13,050 nucleotides of DNA from Gallionellaceae bacterium (lineage in GTDB: Bacteria > Pseudomonadota > Gammaproteobacteria > Burkholderiales > Gallionellaceae), in the NCBI GenBank assembly GCA_003151655.1, contig PLYB01000231.1:1-13050 (forward strand). The letters run 5' to 3'. Of the stretch, positions 1 to 6,621 are shown piece after piece. Made by a program: the position numbers and the translations under genes. The notes beneath the pieces are model-generated. The model had not been told where the DNA came from and searched no databases. It saw only the letters and a program-made list of their open reading frames with translations. The stretch's first letter is position 1. Each line of letters opens with the position of its first letter.

Positions 1-287
1 TCCGCGCGCTCGGCATCGGCGCCGAGGAGGCACAGCAAAAATTCGGCTTCCTGCTCGATGCGCTGCAATACGGCGCACCGCCCCACGGCGGCTTGGCCTT
101 CGGTCTGGATCGCATTGTCACCATGATGACCGGTGCCGAATCGATCCGCGACGTGATCGCCTTCCCTAAAACGCAACGCGCGCAATGTTTGCTGACCCAA
201 GCGCCGTCCCCGGTAGACGAAAAGCAGTTGCGCGAACTGCATATCCGTTTGCGTCAACCGGCAACCGCCGAAGTGGTTAAAGGGTGA
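1..287 (+). CDS. aspS: Aspartate--tRNA ligase, C-terminal fragment
   Basis: This is the last 94 or so residues of a class II aspartyl-tRNA synthetase, which charges tRNA-Asp (or Asp/Asn tRNA) in the cytoplasm. The open frame enters from the left edge (first full codon at 3). The class II motif 3 is visible at 87-113 (GGLAFGLDR), preceded by the AspRS-typical FGFLLDALQYGAPPHGG stretch and followed by SIRDVIAFPKT and CLLTQAPS, all hallmarks of bacterial AspRS C-termini. The stop TGA is at 285-287. The next gene begins 2 nt later, so aspS probably heads, or lies inside, the operon running to nadA. Only the 5' truncation by the window edge is unusual. The family assignment is very secure. Whether the enzyme is discriminating or non-discriminating cannot be judged from this part. 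Confidence 0.97.
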   Translation, partial: RALGIGAEEAQQKFGFLLDALQYGAPPHGGLAFGLDRIVTMMTGAESIRDVIAFPKTQRAQCLLTQAPSPVDEKQLRELHIRLRQPATAEVVKG

Positions 288-289
288 GT

Positions 290-661
290 ATGAAACGCGG
301 CGTGAAAACGCTGTGCTTGATATTAATCGGGCTGCTGCTCTGGCAGCCCGTGGCACAAGCCGGTTTTTTTTCCGAAAATGCCAGCGCTGAGGCGATCAGT
401 GTTGCCAAGCTACCTCTAGAAGCACGCGATACCTTCCGTCTCGTCAAACAAGGCGGCCCCTTTCCTTATCCGCGCGATGGAATCGTGTTCAGCAATCGCG
501 AGCATAAGTTACCGAGGCAGCAGCGCGGTTACTATCACGAATATACAGTAAAGACACCCGGTGCACGCAATCGCGGTGCGCGGCGCATCGTCTGCGGTGT
601 TGTTCCCGAGTGCTATTATAGTGACGACCATTACCGAACATTTAAACGCATCAAGGAGTGA
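290..661 (+). CDS. Secreted RNase Sa/barnase-type guanyl-specific ribonuclease
   Basis: Small exported endoribonuclease of the microbial N1/T1 (barnase, RNase Sa) family, which cleaves RNA after G. Residues 1 to about 24 form a signal peptide (MKRG, then a Leu-rich core, then AQA-G). The mature part follows RNase Sa almost segment by segment: GPFPYPRDGIVFSNRE, YYHEYTV, TPGAR, RRIVCG, YYSDDHY. By alignment from memory the catalytic triad is Glu84 (in HEYTV), Arg99 (second R of RRIV) and His114 (in DDHY), counted from the ATG at 290. I chose that ATG because AAAGGG sits 5 nt upstream; a GTG at 284 is the alternative. The two cysteines of the RNase Sa disulfide are missing, but two others (CGVVPEC) lie in the loop before the catalytic His. 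The barstar gene starts 3 nt downstream. Family and activity are secure; the biological target is unknown. Confidence 0.9.
   Translation: MKRGVKTLCLILIGLLLWQPVAQAGFFSENASAEAISVAKLPLEARDTFRLVKQGGPFPYPRDGIVFSNREHKLPRQQRGYYHEYTVKTPGARNRGARRIVCGVVPECYYSDDHYRTFKRIKE
653..658 (+). promoter_or_regulatory. Ribosome binding site of the barstar gene
   Basis: AAGGAG lies 6 nt before the barstar ATG at 665, inside the last codons of the ribonuclease gene. It is a near-consensus Shine-Dalgarno site and stronger than that of the ribonuclease itself (AAAGGG). This would favour abundant inhibitor relative to toxin. The rate difference is inferred, not measured. Confidence 0.7.
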
Positions 662-664
662 TCC

Positions 665-1072
665 ATGAGTGAAGATTTGTGTGCGCGTTTGCAGGATGTG
701 AATGAAGTTGGTGTGTATCGCCTGAGTTGTCCGGTGACGGTACTGGAGGCGAATGTGATGCTGTCCGGTTTGACGTTGTTTGAGGCGGACATCTCAGCCG
801 TACACGGCAAGGGAGAGTTCCTCGCGACCTTGGCACAGACGATCAAAGCGCCCGATTGGTTCGGTCATAACTGGGATGCGTTGGCGGATGTGCTGACTGA
901 TCTTTCCTGGCAACCCTCTGCCGGATATGTGCTGTTACTCTGCGGCGGCGATGCGAAGCTGGGTTTGAGCGATACAGATAATGGCATCGTGATGGACATC
1001 TTGAACGACACCGTTAACTATTGGAAATCGCAAGGTAAACCGTTTTGGGTATTTTTTGCCGATGGAGTATAA
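665..1072 (+). CDS. Barstar-family ribonuclease inhibitor
   Basis: Cytoplasmic inhibitor of barnase-type ribonucleases, 135 aa. The N-terminal 40 or so residues are an extension typical of proteobacterial members. The barstar core follows, starting near DISAVHGKGEFLATLAQTI. The signature FGHNWDALADVLTDL (residues 66-80) carries Asp71 and Asp75, equivalent to barstar Asp35 and Asp39, which plug the RNase active site. The C-terminus (GKPFWVFFADGV) matches the last strand of the family. It follows the ribonuclease by 3 nt and overlaps nudB by 11 nt. The adjacency to an RNase Sa-like enzyme makes a cognate pair very likely: the inhibitor protects the producer before or during export. The family call is secure; cognate pairing is an inference from position. 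Confidence 0.92.
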   Translation: MSEDLCARLQDVNEVGVYRLSCPVTVLEANVMLSGLTLFEADISAVHGKGEFLATLAQTIKAPDWFGHNWDALADVLTDLSWQPSAGYVLLLCGGDAKLGLSDTDNGIVMDILNDTVNYWKSQGKPFWVFFADGV

Positions 1073-1532
1073 GCAGCCAATATCAGTTCTAGTGGTGATA
1101 TATACCGCAGCCCCTTCGACTGGGCTCAAGACTGGCTCTGCTGTATTGCTGTTGGAGCGCGCCGATTTTCCCGGACATTGGCAGTCGGTGACAGGTAGTC
1201 GTGACGGAGATGAAACAATGCGCGAAACTGCTGTGCGCGAAGTATTCGAAGAAACCGGTTTGGATACTAATTTGTATGAATTGACCGATTGGCAAGTACA
1301 GAACGTGTACGAAATCTATCCGAAGTGGCAGCATCGTTATCCCCCCGGCACTACGCGCAATACCGAGCATGTATTCGGCTTGCAATTGCCGCAACAAGCC
1401 GCCGTTAAACTTTCCCCGCGCGAACACTTGAACTACCAGTGGTTGCCTTGGAACATCGCGGCGGATAAAGTCTTTTCGCCGAGCAACCGTGCGGCGATCC
1501 TCGAATTACCCGAAAGAGTATGTCATGTCTGA
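1062..1532 (+). CDS. nudB: Dihydroneopterin triphosphate diphosphatase (Nudix)
   Basis: Nudix hydrolase of 156 aa that removes pyrophosphate from 7,8-dihydroneopterin triphosphate, an early step of folate synthesis. The full Nudix box GX5EX7REUXEEXGU is present at residues 45-67 (G45, E51, R59, E60, E63, E64, G66). NudB-specific features are the N-terminal YKQPISVLVVIY, HWQSVTGS and HRYPPGTTRNTEH, which closely follow E. coli NudB. The ATG at 1062 gives the family N-terminus (MEYKQP). A TTG at 1056 would add only two residues. No good Shine-Dalgarno site is visible, so translation probably depends on ribosomes finishing barstar, whose stop lies 8 nt inside this gene. The nadA start overlaps its end. 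The aspS-nudB association is known in betaproteobacteria; here two extra genes separate them. Confidence 0.93.
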   Translation: MEYKQPISVLVVIYTAAPSTGLKTGSAVLLLERADFPGHWQSVTGSRDGDETMRETAVREVFEETGLDTNLYELTDWQVQNVYEIYPKWQHRYPPGTTRNTEHVFGLQLPQQAAVKLSPREHLNYQWLPWNIAADKVFSPSNRAAILELPERVCHV

Positions 1533-2622
1533 ACAGGAAATTTCCATTGCATACGATCACCCAGATACCGCGCAGGCGAGTTGCAGCACAGCACACGCTT
1601 GGGCGAAAAAGCCACGCGAAGCGGATGCCGACGAGAAACCTGAACTGATCGCGCGGATCAAGCGCATGCTGAAAGAGCAGGATGCGGTGCTGGTTGCGCA
1701 TTACTACGTGCATCCCGATCTGCAGGATTTGGCGGAAGCTACTGGTGGCATCGTTTCCGATTCGCTCGATATGGCCAACTTTGGACACCAGCATTCCGCC
1801 AAAACCATCGTGGTGGCGGGGGTACGCTTTATGGGTGAAACGGCGAAGATTTTGAATCCTGAAAAGCGTGTGTTGATGCCCGATCTTGATGCGGAATGCT
1901 CGCTTGATCTGGGTTGCCCGGCAGACGAATTCGCCGCATTTTGCGATGCGCATCCCGACCGCACGGTGGTGGTGTACGCCAACACCAGTGCGGCAGTAAA
2001 GGCGCGTGCCGACTGGATGGTGACCAGTTCCATCGCCTTGCCCGTGGTCAAGCATCTCAAGGAGAAGGGCAAAAAGATATTGTGGGCGCCGGATCGCCAT
2101 CTCGGCAGCTATGTACAGGAACAGACCGGCGCGGACATGCTGCTGTGGCAAGGTTCGTGCATTGTGCATGACGAATATAAAGCGACCGAACTCATCGAGC
2201 TGAAAGCGCTGCATCCGGCTGCGCAGGTGCTGGTTCATCCGGAATCACCGCGCGCGGTGGTCAAGCTGGCAGACGTGGTGGGTTCCACTTCGCAACTTAT
2301 CAAGGCGGCACAGAACTCGACTGCCAAAGAATTTATCGTTGCAACCGACAATGGCATTCTGCACAAGATGCGCACGCTGTGCCCGAATAAAGCATTCCTC
2401 GAAGCGCCCACCGCCGGGCATGGCGCAAATTGCACCAGTTGCAGCCACTGCCCGTGGATGGCGATGAACGGTTTGCTTAATCTGGCCGAAGTACTGGAAT
2501 CGGAAAAAAACGAGATTTATGTCGATCCGGCCATTATCCCGCTTGCAGTGCGACCAATTCAGCGCATGCTGGATTTTGCCGGGCAAAGTAAACTGCCGTC
2601 GCGTAATTTGGGTAATGCCTAG
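1525..2622 (+). CDS. nadA: Quinolinate synthase A
   Basis: Condenses iminoaspartate with dihydroxyacetone phosphate to quinolinate in de novo NAD synthesis; a cytoplasmic [4Fe-4S] enzyme of 365 aa. The cluster ligands are expected at Cys125 (AECSLDLGC), Cys212 (GSCIVH) and Cys309 (CSHCPWMAMN). All are offset by exactly 12 from E. coli Cys113/200/297. Other hallmarks are VLVAHYYVHPD, VSDSLDMA, GVRFMGETAKIL and ILWAPDRHLG. The ATG at 1525 is preferred over a GTG at 1489. It has AGAG 6 nt upstream and gives the usual N-terminus, whereas 1489 lies well inside nudB. It overlaps the nudB stop by 8 nt. nadB and nadC are not nearby. No classical terminator follows; only a short inverted repeat is seen about 30 nt downstream. 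Confidence 0.97.
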   Translation: MSEQEISIAYDHPDTAQASCSTAHAWAKKPREADADEKPELIARIKRMLKEQDAVLVAHYYVHPDLQDLAEATGGIVSDSLDMANFGHQHSAKTIVVAGVRFMGETAKILNPEKRVLMPDLDAECSLDLGCPADEFAAFCDAHPDRTVVVYANTSAAVKARADWMVTSSIALPVVKHLKEKGKKILWAPDRHLGSYVQEQTGADMLLWQGSCIVHDEYKATELIELKALHPAAQVLVHPESPRAVVKLADVVGSTSQLIKAAQNSTAKEFIVATDNGILHKMRTLCPNKAFLEAPTAGHGANCTSCSHCPWMAMNGLLNLAEVLESEKNEIYVDPAIIPLAVRPIQRMLDFAGQSKLPSRNLGNA

Positions 2623-2651
2623 CGCAACAAAATAATGGCGACATTCGTACT

Positions 2652-2669
2652 TTTGAGGTTCGACTCAAA
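2652..2669. repeat. Small inverted repeat after nadA
   Basis: TTTGAG and CTCAAA flank a 6-base centre (GTTCGA), giving a perfect 6 bp inverted repeat between nadA and the LpoB-like gene. No T-tract follows on either side, so it is a poor terminator. It lies just upstream of a TATAGT hexamer and could be an operator. It may also be chance. Confidence 0.35.
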
Positions 2670-2683
2670 CGTTACTTGTAAAG

Positions 2684-2693
2684 TATAGTGAAT
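2684..2693 (+). promoter_or_regulatory. Possible -10 region for the LpoB-like gene
   Basis: TATAGT at 2684-2689 matches the sigma70 -10 consensus at five of six positions. It sits about 115 nt before the LpoB-like start, in the only intergenic space upstream of it. No convincing -35 lies at 16-18 nt. TTGAGG at 2653-2658 is too far for this -10. The longer string TATAGTGAAT recurs at 3463 before the next gene, which makes a shared promoter element more plausible. Confidence 0.3.
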
Positions 2694-2805
2694 ATTGCGA
2701 ATAAGCTATTGTGAGCTTGCTTGGTCTAGGGTAAATTCTGCGGTTAAGAAGATTGTTGATTGGCAAATTAGGGTAAATTTGAGTTTATTGCGGAAGGAGA
2801 CGGAA

Positions 2806-3408
2806 ATGTTGAAGAAAAGAACTTGGGCGATGATATTGCTTAGTGTGGCCGCGTTGATGTTGAGTGGCTGTTCCACTGAAGTTAAACGGGTAGGTGTTGA
2901 GCAAGTCAAAGATTTGTCTGGAAATTGGAATGATACCGATTCCCGTCTTGTGTCCGAGGAGATGATTCGCGACTCTTTGTCTGCAAGCTGGATTGACCGG
3001 CATGAGAAGAATTCCAGTAAGGCTCCATCTGTCATCATTGGCAGTATCCGGAATCTTTCGCATGAACACGTTAATACACGTACATTTGTTGCGGATCTTG
3101 AGCGCGCCTTTGTAAATTCAGGTCGTGTTGATGTGGTTGCCTCCAAGGATGAGCGCGAGGGTATTCGCCAAGAGCGTGCAGATATGGATTTGAATTCCAG
3201 CGAAGAAAGTCGCAAAGAAATGGGTAAGGAAACTGGGGCAGACTATATGTTGATCGGTACGATTAATACTATTATCGATGCAACGGAAGGCGAACAGATT
3301 CGTTTTTATCAGGTTGATCTGACCTTGGTGAGTATCGCCGATAACCGCAAGGTTTGGACCGGGCAGAAAAAGCTCAAGAAAGATGTCAAAGAAGCCAAGT
3401 TTCGCTAA
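2806..3408 (+). CDS. LpoB/FlgO-like outer-membrane lipoprotein
   Basis: Predicted lipoprotein of 200 aa in the LpoB-like family (COG3417, usually annotated penicillin-binding protein activator LpoB). Residues 1-21 form a lipoprotein signal peptide with lipobox LSGC, the acylated residue being Cys22. Ser at +2 predicts the outer membrane. Family segments seen are LSGNWNDTDSRLVSEEM, SVIIGSIRNLSHEHVNT, DLERAFVNSGRVDVVASKDERE, GADYMLIGTINTI and YQVDLTLVSIADNRKVW. The ATG at 2806 has a strong GGAAGGAG site 6 nt upstream; an in-frame TTG at 2695 would destroy the signal peptide. In E. coli LpoB stimulates PBP1b, but no penicillin-binding protein gene is nearby. The neighbours here (COG3014, LPP20) suggest a distinct envelope role, so the PBP activator label should be taken loosely. 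A terminator follows, so it may be transcribed alone. Confidence 0.85.
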   Translation: MLKKRTWAMILLSVAALMLSGCSTEVKRVGVEQVKDLSGNWNDTDSRLVSEEMIRDSLSASWIDRHEKNSSKAPSVIIGSIRNLSHEHVNTRTFVADLERAFVNSGRVDVVASKDEREGIRQERADMDLNSSEESRKEMGKETGADYMLIGTINTIIDATEGEQIRFYQVDLTLVSIADNRKVWTGQKKLKKDVKEAKFR

Positions 3409-3433
3409 TACCCTATGCGGGTAAAAATATAAT

Positions 3434-3460
3434 CCCCGGCAATGACCGGGGAGTTTTAGT
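3434..3460 (+). terminator. Rho-independent terminator after the LpoB-like gene
   Basis: A 7 bp stem (TCCCCGG and CCGGGGA) with a CAATGA loop is followed by the T-rich stretch GTTTTAGTTTT. A second small hairpin (TACCC, 5 nt loop, GGGTA at 3409-3423) comes directly after the stop codon. The T-tract is interrupted, so termination may be partial and allow read-through into the next gene. Confidence 0.65.
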
Positions 3461-3462
3461 TT

Positions 3463-3472
3463 TATAGTGAAT
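3463..3472 (+). promoter_or_regulatory. Possible -10 region for the COG3014 operon
   Basis: TATAGTGAAT begins just after the terminator T-tract, about 70 nt before the next start codon. It is identical over 10 bases to the string at 2684-2693. TATAGT is one base from the sigma70 -10 consensus, but no good -35 lies at the usual spacing because the terminator stem occupies that place. Confidence 0.3.
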
Positions 3473-3531
3473 TCTGTGTTGAGCAATTTCGGCAACCAGC
3501 CAGTAAGCAGTCCAAATAACGGGGGCGAAAA

Positions 3532-4827
3532 ATGGGCAATGTCATTTGCGGTGATTCAGGAATTTCATCTCGGGTGAAACAATGGCGTGGACTGCCGCGA
3601 GTATTTTTCGGTCTGGCGGCTTTGTCGATGGTGCTAGTGTTGCCGGGGTGTGCCACCTTTAGTGTCAGCGTTTCACAAATGGAAAAAGCCGCTGCCAATC
3701 GTGATTTGGACGGGGCGCTCAAGGCGTTGGACAATCTCAAACTGTCCGGGGCGGATGAAGCTTTACATCATCTCAACAAAGGGACTTTGCTGCGCTTGCA
3801 GGGCAACTATGCCGAGTCCAACAGGCATTTTGATGAGGCCAAGCGCCTGATGGAAAAATTTAATGCCATTAGTGTTACCGAGCAGTTTGCCTCATTTGCC
3901 GTAAACGATACGATGAAAGCCTATGAAGGCTTGCCCAGTGAGCAGTTGATGGTTTACGCTTTTGAAGCGCTTAATTATTTGCAATCGGGGGATGTCGAAG
4001 GAGCCGCAGTAGAGGCTAGACAGTTTGATGTGAAGCAACGTCTGATCGCCGAAAAAAATAATGCAAATTATTTGTCGGGCGCATTTGTGCGCTATCTGAA
4101 CAGCATGGTTTACGAGAGTGCAGGCGAGAAAGATGAAGCCAGAATAGAGATGGAAAGTGCAGTGGCCGGTTACAAGGCTCAGGATTCATTTCCTGTGCCG
4201 AAAGGGCTTGCGGATGACCTGAAGAGACGCTCTGCGGGTAAGTCTGCTCCGAGCGAAGCTGTATTCATCTTGCACAACGGTTTAGGGCCGACGTTAAGTG
4301 AAGTTGTCGTGCATGTGGTGAACCCGCAGCCGGACAGTGGCCCGGCCGTATTCAGTTTGGCCGTGCCTAAATTCGCAAGACGCTCCGAACCTGTAGCGCG
4401 CGTTGTGTTGAGTTCGGAGGGATTTTCAGCAACCTCGGAAATAGTTGAAGATGTGAATGACATTGCCGAAAGAAGCTTGAAAGACCGGCTGCCAATTATC
4501 ATTGCCCGTGGTGTAGCCAGAATGGTAGCGAAGAGTGTTGCAGTAAATGAAGCCAAGAAAAAAGGGGGTACTCTGGCCGGCTTGTTTACCAATATCGTAA
4601 CGACCGTTTCTGAAAGGGCGGATACACGGAGTTGGTCAATGTTGCCAGCCAATATTTTGATGGCGCGATTGCCGCTGACGGCAGGGACACATGATTTAAC
4701 CGCCACCTACTACAGTGCAAGCGGCAGTGTTTTGGAAACGCATGAATTCAAGGATGTAGTCGTTAAGTCCGGACGAAAAGCATTTGTCACCGACTATTTT
4801 ATCAATCCACCATCAAGAGCGCAGTAA
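3532..4827 (+). CDS. COG3014-family lipoprotein with TPR-like N-terminal half
   Basis: Lipoprotein of 431 aa. The N-terminus has basic residues (RVKQWR), a hydrophobic core and lipobox LPGC with Cys40; Ala at +2 predicts the outer membrane. Residues about 45-220 look like helical repeats of TPR type (AAANRDLDGALKALDNLKL, LHHLNKGTLLRLQGNYAESNRHFDEA, VYAFEALNYLQSGDVEGAAVEARQ, YLNSMVYESAGEKDEARIEMESA). The C-terminal half looks beta-rich, with no catalytic motif that I recognise. I place it in the uncharacterised COG3014 group, which commonly neighbours LpoB-like and LPP20 genes. The start is supported by GGGGG 6 nt upstream. The LPP20 gene follows after 18 nt, so the two are co-transcribed. No function is known. 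A scaffold or assembly role in the outer membrane is an inference from the TPR half. Confidence 0.8.
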   Translation: MGNVICGDSGISSRVKQWRGLPRVFFGLAALSMVLVLPGCATFSVSVSQMEKAAANRDLDGALKALDNLKLSGADEALHHLNKGTLLRLQGNYAESNRHFDEAKRLMEKFNAISVTEQFASFAVNDTMKAYEGLPSEQLMVYAFEALNYLQSGDVEGAAVEARQFDVKQRLIAEKNNANYLSGAFVRYLNSMVYESAGEKDEARIEMESAVAGYKAQDSFPVPKGLADDLKRRSAGKSAPSEAVFILHNGLGPTLSEVVVHVVNPQPDSGPAVFSLAVPKFARRSEPVARVVLSSEGFSATSEIVEDVNDIAERSLKDRLPIIIARGVARMVAKSVAVNEAKKKGGTLAGLFTNIVTTVSERADTRSWSMLPANILMARLPLTAGTHDLTATYYSASGSVLETHEFKDVVVKSGRKAFVTDYFINPPSRAQ

Positions 4828-4845
4828 TTTTTCTGGAGGTTCAAC

Positions 4846-5853
4846 ATGATGCAATTTCATAAAATCAGAAAGATGTTATTCGTTGCAATCGCACTATTTT
4901 GGGCTGGAGCGGCATGGGGCGGACAGCCGGATTGGATTAATGGCAGCTCGGCAGAATATCCGGATGAGAAATATCTGGTCGGACGCGGTGTCGGCGCAAC
5001 CGAAGCTGAAGCGCAGAATCGGGCGCGTGGCGATTTGGCAACCATTTTTGAAGTTCGTGTGCAGGTTGCCAATGAGAACACTACCAGCGTTGCCAAGTCG
5101 GGTGACAAAGAACAGGTCAGCAAACTGGCTACACAACGGGTATCGGCCAAGACCGATAAAGTGATCAGCGGTATCAATATCGCGAAAATCTGGCGTGATC
5201 CAGAGACCAAGGATTTCCATGCATTTGCGGTGCTGTCACGGGCTCAGGCAGGGGCAAGTTTGCGGGAAGAGCTGGGCAAGATTGACGATGAAATGCAGCA
5301 ACAAATACAAGCTTCCCAAGCGGCCCAAGATTCGCTGCTAAAATTGGGGGCGCTGACTCATGCACTGAATGTTTCGATTAAACGCGAAGGATTTCAAGCT
5401 TCGCTCAAAGTGGTGAATCCTTCCGGGCACGGTGTAGAAGCCCCTGTTTCGCAGGCTACCATTCGAACACAAATTAACGATATTTTGAAGAGCGTTCAGA
5501 TAACGCCGGAAGTCGCCGATAATGGCGGTGTAGCAGAGTTTGCCGGCATTTTAAAAGGCGGCTTGGCCGCGGCCGGATTTTTGGCCACAGGTACGGAGTC
5601 TGCGGATCTGGTGTTGATTGGCAAGCTCTCATTGATCGATCTGGGGCGCAGGGAAAATTGGAATTGGGTGCGTGCCACGGTTGAGGTATCGTTGGTTGAG
5701 AAAGGATCCGGTCGTGTGCGCGGTAGTAAAACCTGGCCTGTTAAAGCTTCGGCCCAGGATGAACAAACTGCCCGTTCGCGAGCTTTGATCGAGGTAGAGA
5801 AGCTATTCAAACAAGAACTGCGTTCCGCGATCATCGAATTCGCATCCAGCTAA
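4846..5853 (+). CDS. LPP20/FlgP-like exported protein
   Basis: Exported protein of 335 aa. Residues 1 to about 25 are a signal peptide (KIRK, hydrophobic core, AAWG-G). There is no lipobox cysteine, unlike many LPP20 relatives, so it is probably periplasmic or peripherally attached. The mature N-terminus (QPDWINGSSAEYPDEKYLVGRGVG, then an Ala/Glu-rich helix and DLATIFEVRV) is typical of the LPP20 domain (PF02169), also found in FlgP. A second beta-rich part with ADLVLIGKLSLIDL and a C-terminal helix (SRALIEVEKLFKQEL) follows. The start has GGAGG 6 nt upstream of tandem ATGs. It sits between the COG3014 lipoprotein (18 nt) and an EEP enzyme (21 nt). With the LpoB-like protein these form a recurrent envelope trio. 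No flagellar gene is in the window, so a flagellar role is not supported here. Confidence 0.82.
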   Translation: MMQFHKIRKMLFVAIALFWAGAAWGGQPDWINGSSAEYPDEKYLVGRGVGATEAEAQNRARGDLATIFEVRVQVANENTTSVAKSGDKEQVSKLATQRVSAKTDKVISGINIAKIWRDPETKDFHAFAVLSRAQAGASLREELGKIDDEMQQQIQASQAAQDSLLKLGALTHALNVSIKREGFQASLKVVNPSGHGVEAPVSQATIRTQINDILKSVQITPEVADNGGVAEFAGILKGGLAAAGFLATGTESADLVLIGKLSLIDLGRRENWNWVRATVEVSLVEKGSGRVRGSKTWPVKASAQDEQTARSRALIEVEKLFKQELRSAIIEFASS

Positions 5854-5874
5854 CCGGGGTATTGTTGCCCGCCT

Positions 5875-6621
5875 ATGCTTGAAATTTCGGTAGCTACTTA
5901 TAATATCCACAAAGGCTTTTCACAGTTTAATCGCCGCTTCGTATTGTATGAATTGCGTCAGCGTTTACGTGAGCTGGATGCCGATATTGTATTTTTGCAA
6001 GAGGTTCTCGGTGCGAACTCTCATTCCGCGCTGCAAGGCGTTGCAGATTTAGCACGTTCACAACATGAATTTCTGGCGCATGAAAAGTGGCCGTATCATG
6101 CGTATGGAAAAAACTCGGTGTATGACAGCGGACATCATGGCAATGCGATTCTAAGCCGCTTTCCGATTTTAAACTGGGGCAATCTGGATATTTCCGCTCA
6201 CCGGTTTGAGAATCGGGGGGTGTTGCACTGCGAGCTGACCTTGCCACAGGGGGGTAGTTTGCATTGTCTTTGTGTTCATTTGGGGCTGTTTAAACGGGGT
6301 CGCAATCAGCAATTCGGCGCATTAGTCGATCTTATCCGGCAGGTTATTCCACATGATGCCCCGCTAATTATTGCCGGTGATTTTAATGACTGGAATAATC
6401 ACGCCCGTCGTTCACTGGCTAACGAATTGGATTTGCATGAAGTCTTCGAGAGCGGCGGCGGTTCGTTGGCGCGCAGCTTTCCAGTGAGCTTCCCCGTACT
6501 GCGTTTGGACCGAATCTATTTGCGCGGACTGAGCGTAAAGAATAGTGCGGTTCATGCGCAATATCCCTGGAATAAAATTTCCGATCATGCCGCACTTTCT
6601 GCAAATTTGAGTTTGCCATGA
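5875..6621 (+). CDS. Endonuclease/exonuclease/phosphatase (EEP) family enzyme
   Basis: 248 aa metal-dependent phosphodiesterase/phosphatase of the EEP superfamily (DNase I, exonuclease III, sphingomyelinase, inositol phosphatase). All active-site motifs are present: TYNIHKG (Asn10), LQEV (Glu43), HGNAILSR (Asn90), VHLGLF (His135), GDFNDW (Asp169, Asn171), LDRIY (Asp212) and SDHAAL (Asp237, His238). No signal peptide is seen, so it acts in the cytoplasm or at the inner membrane face. The start codon lacks a clear Shine-Dalgarno site. Its stop overlaps the clsB start (ATGA). This pairing recurs in betaproteobacteria and, together with the sphingomyelinase-like relatives, hints at a lipid headgroup substrate rather than DNA. 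That substrate is an inference; the sequence fixes only the superfamily. Confidence 0.88.
   Translation: MLEISVATYNIHKGFSQFNRRFVLYELRQRLRELDADIVFLQEVLGANSHSALQGVADLARSQHEFLAHEKWPYHAYGKNSVYDSGHHGNAILSRFPILNWGNLDISAHRFENRGVLHCELTLPQGGSLHCLCVHLGLFKRGRNQQFGALVDLIRQVIPHDAPLIIAGDFNDWNNHARRSLANELDLHEVFESGGGSLARSFPVSFPVLRLDRIYLRGLSVKNSAVHAQYPWNKISDHAALSANLSLP

Noticed and set aside
1405..2238. Long open frame (277 codons) on the - strand
   Set aside because: It is the antisense of nudB and nadA, whose protein families are certain on the + strand. The translation has many His/Arg and no domain.
2695..2805. N-terminal extension of the LpoB-like gene from a TTG at 2695
   Set aside because: The extension would put 37 residues before the signal peptide. 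The ATG at 2806 has a strong ribosome binding site and an ideal lipoprotein signal.
4179..4706. Open frame of 175 codons on the - strand
   Set aside because: Shadow of the COG3014 gene, low-complexity Ser/Thr/Ala composition and no family features.
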